DNA of 64,000 nucleotides, taken from an uncultured Prochlorococcus sp. (GTDB lineage: Bacteria > Cyanobacteriota > Cyanobacteriia > PCC-6307 > Cyanobiaceae). Location: positions 1 through 64,000 of the forward strand of contig CACAXS010000004.1 in the NCBI GenBank assembly GCA_902536545.1, written 5' to 3'. Numbering within the stretch: position 1 is the stretch's first letter; the number at the start of each line of letters is the position of its first letter. The notes beneath the pieces were generated by a model, which ran no database searches, had not been told where the DNA came from, and was given only the letters and a program-made list of their open reading frames with translations. The translations under genes were made by a program, and so were the position numbers. Positions 22,022 to 31,670 of the stretch are shown piece after piece.

Positions 22022-23101
22022 TTAAAGGTTGATTTTTAAAACTATACCTAAAATTACAAGTAAAACGTTGATTTTCCAAAAATTTTCAACTATTTTTTGT
22101 TCCTTAATTCCTTTAAGTTCAAAATGGTGGTGTAGTGGAGCCATTAAAAATATGCGTTTACCTCTATGAAATAATTTTTTTGTAATTTTAAAATACCCTA
22201 CTTGAATCATTACTGATAATGATTCAATAATAAATATTCCTGAGAAAATAGATAAAGTAAAAACGCTATTGGTTAATAATGCTATAGAACCCAGAATAGC
22301 TCCTATACTTAGAGATCCTGTGTCACCCATAAATATTTTTGCAGGATAACTATTATATTTGAGAAATCCCATGCATATGCCGGACATCGAAAAACATAAG
22401 ATGCTAAAAACAATAAGTTCTTGCTGTCCTTTCATTAATATTTCTGTTCCTAATCCATAAAAGACAATTCCACTGCATCCAGCTGCTAATCCATCTAATC
22501 CATCAGTTAAATTTACTGAATTACTTATGCCCACAAGTACTAAAAAAGAAACTGGTAATATGAAAATATTCATATTTATTCCCCAGGAGTCAGAAATTAT
22601 TATTAATGGACTGATTAAATTTTTTTCATAGGCTAAGAAGATAAAAATTATTGAAATGACACTTTGTAAGATAAATTTCTCTTTTGTTTTTAAACCTGTA
22701 TTTTCTTTGTTTCTAATACTTAAATAATCATCTAAAAAACCTGTAATAAAGAAACCAAAAATATTCAGTAAAAAAAGAAATAATTTTAGGGAACCTAAAT
22801 TTATAGTTATTATCAGAAGAAAAATTAAAAAAGGGATTATTAAAATAATCCCACCCATTGTTGGAGTATTACTTTTTTTGTAGTGATTAGAAGGACCTTC
22901 AGTCCTTATATTTTGAAGTAAATTTAATTTTCTTATTATTTCTAGACCATTCTTGGTTGCGAATAAAGATACAAAAAAAAATAATATGAAAACTCCTATA
23001 AAAACATAATTATTAAAAAAATATGAGGTTGCTATTAAAGCAAAAGTATTTAATATTAATAACGATTTGAAGTTAAACTTTTTAATCTTCCCAATCATCA
23101 T
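22022..23101 (-). CDS. mraY: Phospho-N-acetylmuramoyl-pentapeptide transferase
   Basis: 'GPSNHYKKSNTPTMGGIILI', 'NSVNLTDGLDGLAAG', 'FMGDTGSLSIGA', 'APLHHHFELKG'. Confidence 0.97.
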   Translation of the reverse strand: MMIGKIKKFNFKSLLILNTFALIATSYFFNNYVFIGVFILFFFVSLFATKNGLEIIRKLNLLQNIRTEGPSNHYKKSNTPTMGGIILIIPFLIFLLIITINLGSLKLFLFLLNIFGFFITGFLDDYLSIRNKENTGLKTKEKFILQSVISIIFIFLAYEKNLISPLIIISDSWGINMNIFILPVSFLVLVGISNSVNLTDGLDGLAAGCSGIVFYGLGTEILMKGQQELIVFSILCFSMSGICMGFLKYNSYPAKIFMGDTGSLSIGAILGSIALLTNSVFTLSIFSGIFIIESLSVMIQVGYFKITKKLFHRGKRIFLMAPLHHHFELKGIKEQKIVENFWKINVLLVILGIVLKINL

Positions 23102-23363
23102 CTGAAGAATCTTCTTCAGTTTTATAATCTTCCTTTTCTCCCATAAGTGCTGAAAGCTCTTCTTCTTCTATAGTGCTAATCTCTTGGGAATCTCCCTCTT
23201 TTTCTGCTACAAGTCTCCCTGTATTCTCTAGCCAAGATAACAGATCAGGTTCATCTCTTAATGGCAAAACAGGAGCTGGATCATCTCTGTGGTAGCATGT
23301 TAAAGCTGGGTTGACTTCAGAAATATCGTCTAATCTAAGTTTTAGTTTATTTGAGTCCATTAA
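23082..23363 (-). CDS. DUF3134-like cyanobacterial protein (start trimmed to MDSNKLKLR)
   Basis: 'NPALTCYHRDDPAPVLPLRDEPDLLSWLENTGRL'; the track ORF starts at 23429 and would overlap the divergent 23414 ORF. Confidence 0.68.
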   Translation of the reverse strand, partial: LMDSNKLKLRLDDISEVNPALTCYHRDDPAPVLPLRDEPDLLSWLENTGRLVAEKEGDSQEISTIEEEELSALMGEKEDYKTEEDSSDDDWED

Positions 23364-23413
23364 AGATGATGTTCTACATATAGGATAATACATAATGATG
23401 CCCACTAAAAACT

Positions 23414-23608
23414 TTGTTTGATAAAGCAAATTTAAAATATTTTTTTATTTGGCTAATTTCATTATTGTTGTCTGGATTATTAAAACTATTTGGATACTTG
23501 AATCCTGATGTTTTAATAATAAATAACTTTCTTCTCGTGTTACTAGTTTTTGGTCCAGCTCTTTTAGTTACAATAATATTAGTTTTTAATAAGTTTTCAA
23601 ATTCTTAA
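23414..23608 (+). CDS. Small two-helix membrane protein (64 aa)
   Basis: Hydrophobic segments 'FFIWLISLLLSGLLKLFGYL' and 'NFLLVLLVFGPALLVTIILVF'; sits just upstream of argG. Confidence 0.6.
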   Translation: MFDKANLKYFFIWLISLLLSGLLKLFGYLNPDVLIINNFLLVLLVFGPALLVTIILVFNKFSNS

Positions 23609-23629
23609 TTACGTCAAAAATTTAAATTT

Positions 23630-24859
23630 ATGGAGCAAATGCAGATGCAGCAGGTAAAAAAAGTTGTACTAGCTTATTCTGGAGGAGTAGATACGAGCGT
23701 TTGTATTCCATATTTAAAGAATGAATATGGAATTTCAGAAGTGGTTACTTTTGTAGCAGATCTTGGACAAGGCGAGGATTTAGAGTTTATTAAGCAAAAA
23801 GCTTTAAATTCTGGTGCATCTAAGTCAATCGTTGGCAATTTAGTTAATAGTTTTGTTGAGAGATACGCTTTTCCAGCTATTAGAGCAAATGCATTATATT
23901 TAGACAAATATCCTTTATCTACTGCTCTTGCTAGGCCTTTAATTGCTGAAAATCTCGTGAATATTGCTAGAGAGATTAACGCCGATGCAGTAGCTCATGG
24001 ATGCACTGGTAAAGGAAATGATCAAGTTCGGTTTGATCTGGCAATAAATGCTTTAGGTCCTGATTTAAAAATAATTACCCCTGCAAGGGAGTGGAATATG
24101 AGTAGAGAAGAGGCAATAGTGTATGGAGAAAAATTTGGTATTCCTGCACCAGTATCAAAAAAATCACCATATTCAATAGACGTTAACTTACTTGGCAGGA
24201 GTATTGAAGCAGGTATATTAGAAGACCCAATGCAAGAAGCACCTGAAGATATATTTTCAATGACATCATCAATTAATAATTCACCTGATTCCTATCAAGA
24301 TATAGAAATTGTTTTTAAAAATGGGTTTCCAGTTGGAATTAATGATGAATTTTTAACACCAGTTGAGATTATTCAAAAAACTAATCATCTTGCAGGTAAT
24401 CACGGTTTTGGAAGAATAGATATGATTGAAGATAGAGTAGTAGGAATTAAAAGTAGAGAGATTTACGAAACACCTGGCCTCTTACTTTTAATTAAAGCTC
24501 ACAAAGAACTAGAGAGTATAACATTAAGTCCCGATGTTGTTGATTTTAAGGGAATAGTGGAAAAAAAATGGGGACAACTAGTCTATCAAGGTTTTTGGTT
24601 TGGACCTCTTAAAGAAAGTTTAGATGCATTTATATCATCGACTCAAACTTCAGTTAATGGAAGAGTAAAGATTAGACTCCATAAGGGAAACGCAATAGTA
24701 ATTGGGAGAATGTCTGAAAATAACTCACTTTACAGGGAAGATTTGGCAACTTACAGCAAAAATGATGTCTTTAATCATTCTCTAGCAGAGGGTTTTATTT
24801 ATATGTGGGGTATGTCTAATAAAATATGGGCTGAGTTAAATTCAAAAACAAAAGATTAA
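23630..24859 (+). CDS. argG: Argininosuccinate synthase
   Basis: '[19 protein letters not shown]', '[16 protein letters not shown]'. Confidence 0.97.
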   Translation: MEQMQMQQVKKVVLAYSGGVDTSVCIPYLKNEYGISEVVTFVADLGQGEDLEFIKQKALNSGASKSIVGNLVNSFVERYAFPAIRANALYLDKYPLSTALARPLIAENLVNIAREINADAVAHGCTGKGNDQVRFDLAINALGPDLKIITPAREWNMSREEAIVYGEKFGIPAPVSKKSPYSIDVNLLGRSIEAGILEDPMQEAPEDIFSMTSSINNSPDSYQDIEIVFKNGFPVGINDEFLTPVEIIQKTNHLAGNHGFGRIDMIEDRVVGIKSREIYETPGLLLLIKAHKELESITLSPDVVDFKGIVEKKWGQLVYQGFWFGPLKESLDAFISSTQTSVNGRVKIRLHKGNAIVIGRMSENNSLYREDLATYSKNDVFNHSLAEGFIYMWGMSNKIWAELNSKTKD

Positions 24860-24862
24860 CAT

Positions 24863-25324
24863 TTAAGATTCTGTATTTTCTTTAGTTTCAGTATCATTTT
24901 TTCCTGAAGTTGAAGTATCTGCACTTGCTACTGGTTGTTTATCTTTAGATTCTACTTTGACATCTGGATTATCTTTATTCTCTGATTGAGATGTACTTTT
25001 ATTCGAAGGTCTTGGGGTTGGTAATGGACCTTCTTGTTTAACGGTCATGTATCTAATAACGTCTTCACTAAGTCTCATTGCTTTTTCAATTTTGAAAATA
25101 TGTTGCCCATCACCTTGATGACTAAGTTGCACGTAAATACCTTCTCTATGTTTTGCTATTTGATAGGCTAATCTTCTCTTACCTCTCATTTGACTATCAA
25201 GAATGGTACCGCCAAATTCTTCTAAGAGCTTATTGTATTTATCAATGTGATTAGTTACTTCATCTTCCGCAATGTCTGGGCGGAGGATATACATGGTTTC
25301 GTAATAAGATTGTTGATTGTTCAT
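24863..25324 (-). CDS. rpsF: 30S ribosomal protein S6 with long charged C-terminal tail
   Basis: '[47 protein letters not shown]'. Confidence 0.93.
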   Translation of the reverse strand: MNNQQSYYETMYILRPDIAEDEVTNHIDKYNKLLEEFGGTILDSQMRGKRRLAYQIAKHREGIYVQLSHQGDGQHIFKIEKAMRLSEDVIRYMTVKQEGPLPTPRPSNKSTSQSENKDNPDVKVESKDKQPVASADTSTSGKNDTETKENTES

Positions 25325-25425
25325 GGTTTCAGACGAGGTCTTTGGCTCAAAATTGGTATGATGAGCGTCTGTTCATTATTTACGATACATTATGATCGGC
25401 AATTTCTTGAAAATGGGATTATTTT

Positions 25426-26286
25426 TTAAAGATATTTTTTTAGTGCGTCACTCATAATATGAAAAGGTACTTCTAAACCATCTGTCCAAAATGATATTGA
25501 TCTCATTCCTTGAGCAACAAGCATTTCCAAACCATCTATAGTCATGCATCCTTTTTTGGCGCAAAATTTTAATAAAGGAGTTGGGGACGGATTGTAGATT
25601 AAATCATAAACAATTGTTTTTGAGTTGAGAGATCTCCAAAAAGTTTCGCCATATGGCAGTTCATTATTTTCATATCTAGTTGTTTTCATACCTACTGGCG
25701 TTGTATTTACAATCAAATCTGCTTCTCGAATTAAAATTTGGGCTTGATCATCATTATTTAATAAACCCTGCAGTTGAATTTGATTATCAAAATTTTTTAT
25801 TAATTCATCTAGCGATGATTTGTTACGCGATATTACTGAAATTGTTGAAAGATTCAAATTTATTAAACCTTGAATAACAGATCTTGCTGCACCCCCTGAG
25901 CCAAGAATAACTGATTTTTTCTTCCCTAAGTTTAAATTTTTTAATGGATAAATAAATCCCTCTACATCAGTATTAGTTGCGCTCCATTCTTTTTCAGAAT
26001 TTAATTTCAGGGTATTTATTGCTTTAAGTTTGTTAGCAATAGGGGAGATTTCACTACAAAGATTAAATACTTTTTCTTTGTGTGGAATTGTAATATTCAG
26101 GCCTTTGCAATTAATCTTCTTAAAAGAATTCAGAATTAATTCTAGATTTTCCTCTTTACAGGGTATAGCAATGTAGATTAAATCTAAACCTAAATATTGA
26201 AGGGCAGCATTTTGCATAATTGGTGACAAAGAATGGCTTACTGGATTACCAATTAATGCTATAAAAGATGTCTTGCTTGAAATCAT
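25426..26286 (-). CDS. aroE: Shikimate dehydrogenase (start trimmed to MISSKTSF)
   Basis: 'ALIGNPVSHSLSPIMQNAAL', 'NITIPHKEK', 'ILGSGGAARSVI'. Confidence 0.93.
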   Translation of the reverse strand: MISSKTSFIALIGNPVSHSLSPIMQNAALQYLGLDLIYIAIPCKEENLELILNSFKKINCKGLNITIPHKEKVFNLCSEISPIANKLKAINTLKLNSEKEWSATNTDVEGFIYPLKNLNLGKKKSVILGSGGAARSVIQGLINLNLSTISVISRNKSSLDELIKNFDNQIQLQGLLNNDDQAQILIREADLIVNTTPVGMKTTRYENNELPYGETFWRSLNSKTIVYDLIYNPSPTPLLKFCAKKGCMTIDGLEMLVAQGMRSISFWTDGLEVPFHIMSDALKKYL

Positions 26287-26403
26287 GTTTAGAATTGTTT
26301 CTGTAAAAATAATTATCTGTTCGGGAACCACACCCCGTCTTTGAGTAACAATAATGACGACGATGACCGATTATGGAGAATAACGAATATTGAAAATTTA
26401 CCC

Positions 26404-28311
26404 ATGGGTAAGGTTGTAGGAATTGATTTAGGAACAACTAATAGTTGTGTCGCAGTAATGGAAGGTGGTAAACCTACTGTAATAGCAAATGCCGAGGGTT
26501 TCAGAACTACTCCATCAGTTGTTGCATATACAAAAAATCAAGATCAACTTGTAGGACAAATAGCAAAAAGACAAGCAGTAATGAATCCTGAAAATACCTT
26601 TTATTCTGCAAAACGTTTTGTTGGTAGAAGGGTTGATGAGGTTAATGAAGAATCTAAAGAAGTTAGTTATTCTGTTGAAAAATCTGGTTCTAGTGTTAAA
26701 TTAAAATGTCCCATCTTAGATAAGCAGTTTTCTCCTGAAGAGGTAAGTTCTCAAGTTTTAAGAAAGTTAGCAGATGATGCGGGTAAATATCTTGGTGATA
26801 AAGTCACACAGGCTGTAATTACAGTTCCAGCTTACTTTAATGATTCCCAAAGACAAGCTACGAAAGATGCTGGAAAGATTGCAGGTTTAGAAGTCCTAAG
26901 AATTGTTAATGAACCAACTGCTGCGGCTTTAGCATATGGTTTGGATAAAGAAAATGAAAAAATCCTTGTTTTTGATTTAGGTGGAGGCACATTTGATGTT
27001 TCAGTTATTGAAGCTGGAGATGGCGTAACAGAAGTTCTATCTACATCTGGAGATACACATTTAGGTGGTGATGATTTTGATCGATGCATCGTAGATCACT
27101 TAGCTAATACCTTTAAATCAAATGAGGGTATTGATCTTAGACAAGATAAGCAAGCTTTGCAAAGATTGACTGAAGCTGCAGAAAAAGCAAAAATAGAGCT
27201 CTCCAATGCTACACAAAGTGAAATAAATTTACCTTTTATTACAGCGACGCCCGAAGGACCAAAACACTTGGATTTAAATCTTACTAGAGCAAAGTTTGAG
27301 GAATTAGCAGCTTCTTTAATTGATAGGTGTAAGACTCCAGTTGAGAGAGCTATAAGTGATGCAAAAATTTCTACTAGTGAAATTGATGAAGTTGTTATGG
27401 TGGGAGGCTCATCTAGAATACCTGCTGTTTTAGATTTAGTTAAAAAAATAATTGGTAAAGAACCAAATCAAACTGTTAATCCTGACGAGGTAGTAGCTGT
27501 TGGAGCTGCAATTCAGGGAGGAGTTTTAGCAGGAGAGGTTAAAGATATATTATTGCTTGACGTTACTCCACTTTCTTTAGGTGTAGAGACTTTAGGGGGA
27601 GTAATGACAAAAATGATAAATCGAAATACTACAGTTCCTACGAAAAAATCCGAAACATATTCAACTGCTGTAGACGGTCAAACAAATGTTGAAATACACG
27701 TTTTACAAGGTGAAAGAGAAATGGCTTCTGATAACAAAAGCTTAGGAACCTTTAGATTGGATGGTATACCTTCAGCACCAAGAGGTGTGCCACAAATTGA
27801 AGTTACATTTGATATTGATGCAAATGGTATTCTTAGTGTTACTGCTAAAGATAAAGGAAGTGGTAAAGAGCAAAGTATTTCTATCACTGGTGCTTCAACT
27901 CTATCTGATAATGAAGTAGAAAAAATGGTAAAAGATGCTGAATCAAATGCATCTGCAGATAAAGAAAAAAGAGAAAAAATCGATTTAAAAAATCAAGCTG
28001 AAACACTTGTTTATCAGACAGAAAAGCAACTTGGTGAGTTAGGAGATAAGGTTGATGCTGCAGCAAAGTCTAAAGTTGAAGAAAAAAGTAATGCTTTAAA
28101 AGAAGCAACTTCAAAAGAAGATTATGAATCAATGAAAAAACTTCTTGAAGAACTTCAGCAAGAACTTTATGCAGTTGGTTCATCTGTTTATCAGCAACCT
28201 GGCAATCAGCCACCATCACAAGGCGCAGCAGGCGGCCCTGATCAGAATGATTCAAACGAAAAAGGTGGAGATGATGTTATTGATGCAGACTTTACTGAAA
28301 CAAAAGATTAG
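26404..28311 (+). CDS. dnaK: Molecular chaperone DnaK (Hsp70); start at [15 protein letters not shown]
   Basis: Canonical Hsp70 N-terminus and full-length motifs; the upstream TTG extension in the track is not homologous. Confidence 0.97.
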   Translation: MGKVVGIDLGTTNSCVAVMEGGKPTVIANAEGFRTTPSVVAYTKNQDQLVGQIAKRQAVMNPENTFYSAKRFVGRRVDEVNEESKEVSYSVEKSGSSVKLKCPILDKQFSPEEVSSQVLRKLADDAGKYLGDKVTQAVITVPAYFNDSQRQATKDAGKIAGLEVLRIVNEPTAAALAYGLDKENEKILVFDLGGGTFDVSVIEAGDGVTEVLSTSGDTHLGGDDFDRCIVDHLANTFKSNEGIDLRQDKQALQRLTEAAEKAKIELSNATQSEINLPFITATPEGPKHLDLNLTRAKFEELAASLIDRCKTPVERAISDAKISTSEIDEVVMVGGSSRIPAVLDLVKKIIGKEPNQTVNPDEVVAVGAAIQGGVLAGEVKDILLLDVTPLSLGVETLGGVMTKMINRNTTVPTKKSETYSTAVDGQTNVEIHVLQGEREMASDNKSLGTFRLDGIPSAPRGVPQIEVTFDIDANGILSVTAKDKGSGKEQSISITGASTLSDNEVEKMVKDAESNASADKEKREKIDLKNQAETLVYQTEKQLGELGDKVDAAAKSKVEEKSNALKEATSKEDYESMKKLLEELQQELYAVGSSVYQQPGNQPPSQGAAGGPDQNDSNEKGGDDVIDADFTETKD

Positions 28312-29390
28312 TAAAGGTAATTTTTAATCTCATTAGCAACCCATTTAGAACATGCTGGAGCCAATAAAATCCCATTTTTATAAAAACCTGTACACATAAT
28401 TAGTCCATCATCAAGTTTTTTCATTATTGGTGAAGGTTCACCATCTGGCCTTGACCTTATTCCATACCATTTTTTAGAAATTTTTCCATTCACCAGCCAA
28501 TTCGGTTTTTTATCTAGAAAACTGGTGAGGTTTTCGAATGTATTGTTTTCTGGCTTAGTACTATATTCGTCAGTTGATCCAATAATAAGCCTATTTTTTG
28601 ATTTTGGAATTATATTTTTACCATTTATATTGAATTGTTTTGGCAGCGATAATAAATCAACTTCTTCATCATTTATCTCAATTTCCATAGCTTGACCTAA
28701 AACAGGTTTTAATTTGATGTTGTGAGATTGGCTATCTATTAAATCAATTGCCTTTAGGGAATTACACAAAATAACCATGTCAGATTTGACGTTTTCATTA
28801 TTCTTTGTTGTAGAAATCCATTGATTGTTTGACTTTCTTATTTTTATTATTTCTCCTTGTAAATACTTTACTTTTTTATGTTTTAGATATTTATCTAATG
28901 TTTGAAGTAACGACAAAGCATTTATTCTTCCATCTTTGAAGGAAATCATTCCTTTTATATTTTTTGTTTGGAAGGCTTTATTTATATTATTGATAAATAT
29001 TGAATCTCTTTCTAAAATTTGTAAGTTCTGATCATTATTTTCATAAATAAATTTCTCTAATTTTTTGTACTTTTCTTCATTAGTCGTTAGTTGTATTAAT
29101 GGTTTTTCGATATTCAATTTATAATTAAATTTTTGCAAGAATGAAATCCATTTTGGCCATAATTCAATGCTTTGTTTTCTGAGATCCCAACTTCTACCTC
29201 TTCTTTTTTGATACATATGACCTATAAGCAAGCCTAAAGCTGCATTGCTACTATTTTGAAGTTGAGTTGGATCTACTATTGTTATTTGGAAACCTAATTC
29301 TGATAATTCTAAGGCATTGAATTTTCCAATAATCCCTGATCCAATAATAACTATGTGTGCGTTTTGAAAATTTTCTTTTAAGCTTTTCAT
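28308..29390 (-). CDS. FAD-dependent amino-acid/glycine oxidase-like oxidoreductase (DadA/ThiO type)
   Basis: '[31 protein letters not shown]' Rossmann motif and C-terminal '[38 protein letters not shown]'. Confidence 0.8.
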   Translation of the reverse strand: MKSLKENFQNAHIVIIGSGIIGKFNALELSELGFQITIVDPTQLQNSSNAALGLLIGHMYQKRRGRSWDLRKQSIELWPKWISFLQKFNYKLNIEKPLIQLTTNEEKYKKLEKFIYENNDQNLQILERDSIFINNINKAFQTKNIKGMISFKDGRINALSLLQTLDKYLKHKKVKYLQGEIIKIRKSNNQWISTTKNNENVKSDMVILCNSLKAIDLIDSQSHNIKLKPVLGQAMEIEINDEEVDLLSLPKQFNINGKNIIPKSKNRLIIGSTDEYSTKPENNTFENLTSFLDKKPNWLVNGKISKKWYGIRSRPDGEPSPIMKKLDDGLIMCTGFYKNGILLAPACSKWVANEIKNYLY

Positions 29391-29437
29391 TGATATATTA
29401 GATATACTTGCTTATTTGATTCAATAGTTAAAGATTT

Positions 29438-30292
29438 TTGGAACATCCTTCAATTATATTCAAAATTGTTTGTCCTGATCGTCCTGGCCTTGTAAGTTTA
29501 CTTACAAGTTGGATTTCAAATTATGGCGGAAACATAAAACATTCTGATCATCATACAGATCAAGATGCGGGTTTGTTTCTTAGTCGAATTGAATGGAATA
29601 GTAAAAATGAATTTTTTAATAGAGATGAAATCTATAAACAATTTCAAAAAATTGCAGATGAAGTAAATGGAAAATTTAACGTAAATTATTCTGATGAAAT
29701 TCCAAATGTTGCTATTTTCGTTAGCAAACAAAATCATTGTTTGATTGATTTGCTATGGAGAGTAAGAAATGGTGAACTCAAAATGAAAGTGCCGTTAATA
29801 ATTTCTAATCATTCTGATCTTGAAAATATTGCAAATGACTTTAATGCAAAATTTGTCTATATTGATACCTTTAATAATGATAAATCTATTGTTGAAGATC
29901 AATTTTTAACTTTATTAAAAGAATATGAAATTGATCTTGTTGTATTAGCCAAATATATGCAAATTTTGAGTGACTCTTTTTTAAACAAGTTTTCTTCAAT
30001 AATAAATATTCATCATTCTTTCTTGCCTGCATTTAAGGGCCGGCAACCATATCATCGAGCATGGAAGAGAGGTGTTAAATTAATCGGCGCTACTGCTCAC
30101 TATGTTACTGAAGATCTAGATGAAGGTCCGATAATAGAGCAATGCACAGTTAATGTAGGTCATAGGGATGAAGTTGATGATTTGATAAGAAAAGGAAGAG
30201 ATATTGAAAGAATAGCTTTAGCAAGAGCGGTTAGATTACATCTTAATCATCAAGTTTTTGTTTATAATAGCAAAACTGCTGTTTTTGATTGA
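29438..30292 (+). CDS. purU: Formyltetrahydrofolate deformylase
   Basis: N-terminal ACT domain 'CPDRPGLVSLLTSWI' plus formyltransferase domain 'NIHHSFLPAFKGRQPYHRAWKRGVKLIGATAHYVTEDLDEGPIIEQ'; TTG start. Confidence 0.95.
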   Translation: MEHPSIIFKIVCPDRPGLVSLLTSWISNYGGNIKHSDHHTDQDAGLFLSRIEWNSKNEFFNRDEIYKQFQKIADEVNGKFNVNYSDEIPNVAIFVSKQNHCLIDLLWRVRNGELKMKVPLIISNHSDLENIANDFNAKFVYIDTFNNDKSIVEDQFLTLLKEYEIDLVVLAKYMQILSDSFLNKFSSIINIHHSFLPAFKGRQPYHRAWKRGVKLIGATAHYVTEDLDEGPIIEQCTVNVGHRDEVDDLIRKGRDIERIALARAVRLHLNHQVFVYNSKTAVFD

Positions 30293-30302
30293 AGATAGTT
30301 TC

Positions 30303-31661
30303 TCAGTCTTCTAATTCTATTTGTATTTGTCTTTCATAAATTGATTCTTCATTAAAAGCTCTTGCTATCAAGAAGCTGGCAATGCAGCTGATTAAGACAG
30401 GTTTCATTATTAATAAATTTTTTGTTAAAGCAAAAGCCAAAAACATTGCTGTTATTGGTGTTCGTGAACATCCAGCTACAAAAGCTCCCATTCCCGCAAA
30501 AATGTATGTACTTGGAGCATGCCCTGTCGCAATTTCTACCCAGCTTCCCATTATTAGTCCGATTGACCCTCCTAGAGTAAGCATTGGATAGAATAATCCC
30601 CCAGGAGCTCCAGATGCTGCAGCTAAACCTGTGGTAATAAATATTACTAAAACTGCTAATAGAGCAATTCCAATACTTGTATTTTGCTCAGCTATTATTT
30701 TCTGTAATTCATCTAAATTATGAAATGTACTGGGTAAACAAGAGTAGATACTTCCTAAAATAAGTCCACAGATACTCATTTTTAAAACAAATTTATTTTT
30801 ATACCACTTTTTCCCAATATTTTGCATTAACAAAACATATCTGCTGTACAATTCTGCAAATATTCCAATAATTATTCCTAGTAAAACTAAGTAAATAAAA
30901 TCTATAGGTAAGAAAAAAACTGATGGGTCATATTCTTTTTGAATCAAAAATCCTAGGTTAAAATCAAAGCCTCCTGCTTTAGGATCTAAACCCAAGGCTT
31001 GGATAATATCAGCAGATGAATCTGCAATAAAAGTTGTAATTATTACTAATAACAAAATTACTGGTTTAGCAGAGTTTAATAACTCTTCTATTGCATAGAC
31101 AAACCCTCCTAATGGAGCGCTAAATACTGCAGCTATTCCTGCCCCACCACCTGCTGCTACTATTACTCTTCTGAAAGCTGTGGGAGCTTTGAGCCACTTA
31201 GCCATTTGCCAAGCCACTGATCCTCCCATTTGAACTGATGGTCCTTCTGGACCCAAAGGGAATCCACTTCCAATAGCAATAATTCCTGATATGAGCTTTA
31301 CCAATCCTACTTTTAGATTCATTGGAACTTTTTTATGTCTTAAAAAACCCATGATTTGACTCACACCTGAACCTTTTGCAGCAGGTGCTATATTTTTGAT
31401 CAAATATCCTGCAATAGCTCCTCCTAGAGCTCCAAAAATGGGTAAGACGGCAATAGACGGGAATTGGTCTAATAATGTTAATCTCCAATTATTAATAAAA
31501 TAGATTCCAGTTTTAAAAAATATGCTTGTAATTGAAGCACCTAAACCTGTTAATAAGAGCGAAAATGCAACGACAAGAGATCTTTGTTTTAATAATTTTT
31601 TGATGCTACGAGAAGAATTATTACTTGTTTTTTGAATATTGTTTTTTATAAAGTTCGGCAT
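30303..31661 (-). CDS. ClC family chloride channel/antiporter
   Basis: 'GSGFPLGPEGPSVQMGG', 'AAGGGAGIAAVFSAPLGGFVYAIEEL', 'SGAPGGLFYPML'. Confidence 0.94.
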   Translation of the reverse strand: MPNFIKNNIQKTSNNSSRSIKKLLKQRSLVVAFSLLLTGLGASITSIFFKTGIYFINNWRLTLLDQFPSIAVLPIFGALGGAIAGYLIKNIAPAAKGSGVSQIMGFLRHKKVPMNLKVGLVKLISGIIAIGSGFPLGPEGPSVQMGGSVAWQMAKWLKAPTAFRRVIVAAGGGAGIAAVFSAPLGGFVYAIEELLNSAKPVILLLVIITTFIADSSADIIQALGLDPKAGGFDFNLGFLIQKEYDPSVFFLPIDFIYLVLLGIIIGIFAELYSRYVLLMQNIGKKWYKNKFVLKMSICGLILGSIYSCLPSTFHNLDELQKIIAEQNTSIGIALLAVLVIFITTGLAAASGAPGGLFYPMLTLGGSIGLIMGSWVEIATGHAPSTYIFAGMGAFVAGCSRTPITAMFLAFALTKNLLIMKPVLISCIASFLIARAFNEESIYERQIQIELED

Positions 31662-31670
31662 AGTCCATGA

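Noticed and set aside
25325-25425. Possible S6 autoregulatory leader upstream of rpsF
   Set aside because: I could not identify a convincing conserved S6-binding bulge by eye; would need a covariance-model search.
26341-26403. Upstream TTG extension of dnaK ([21 protein letters not shown])
   Set aside because: Hsp70 proteins start at [14 protein letters not shown]; the extension covers the intergenic region shared with the divergent aroE.
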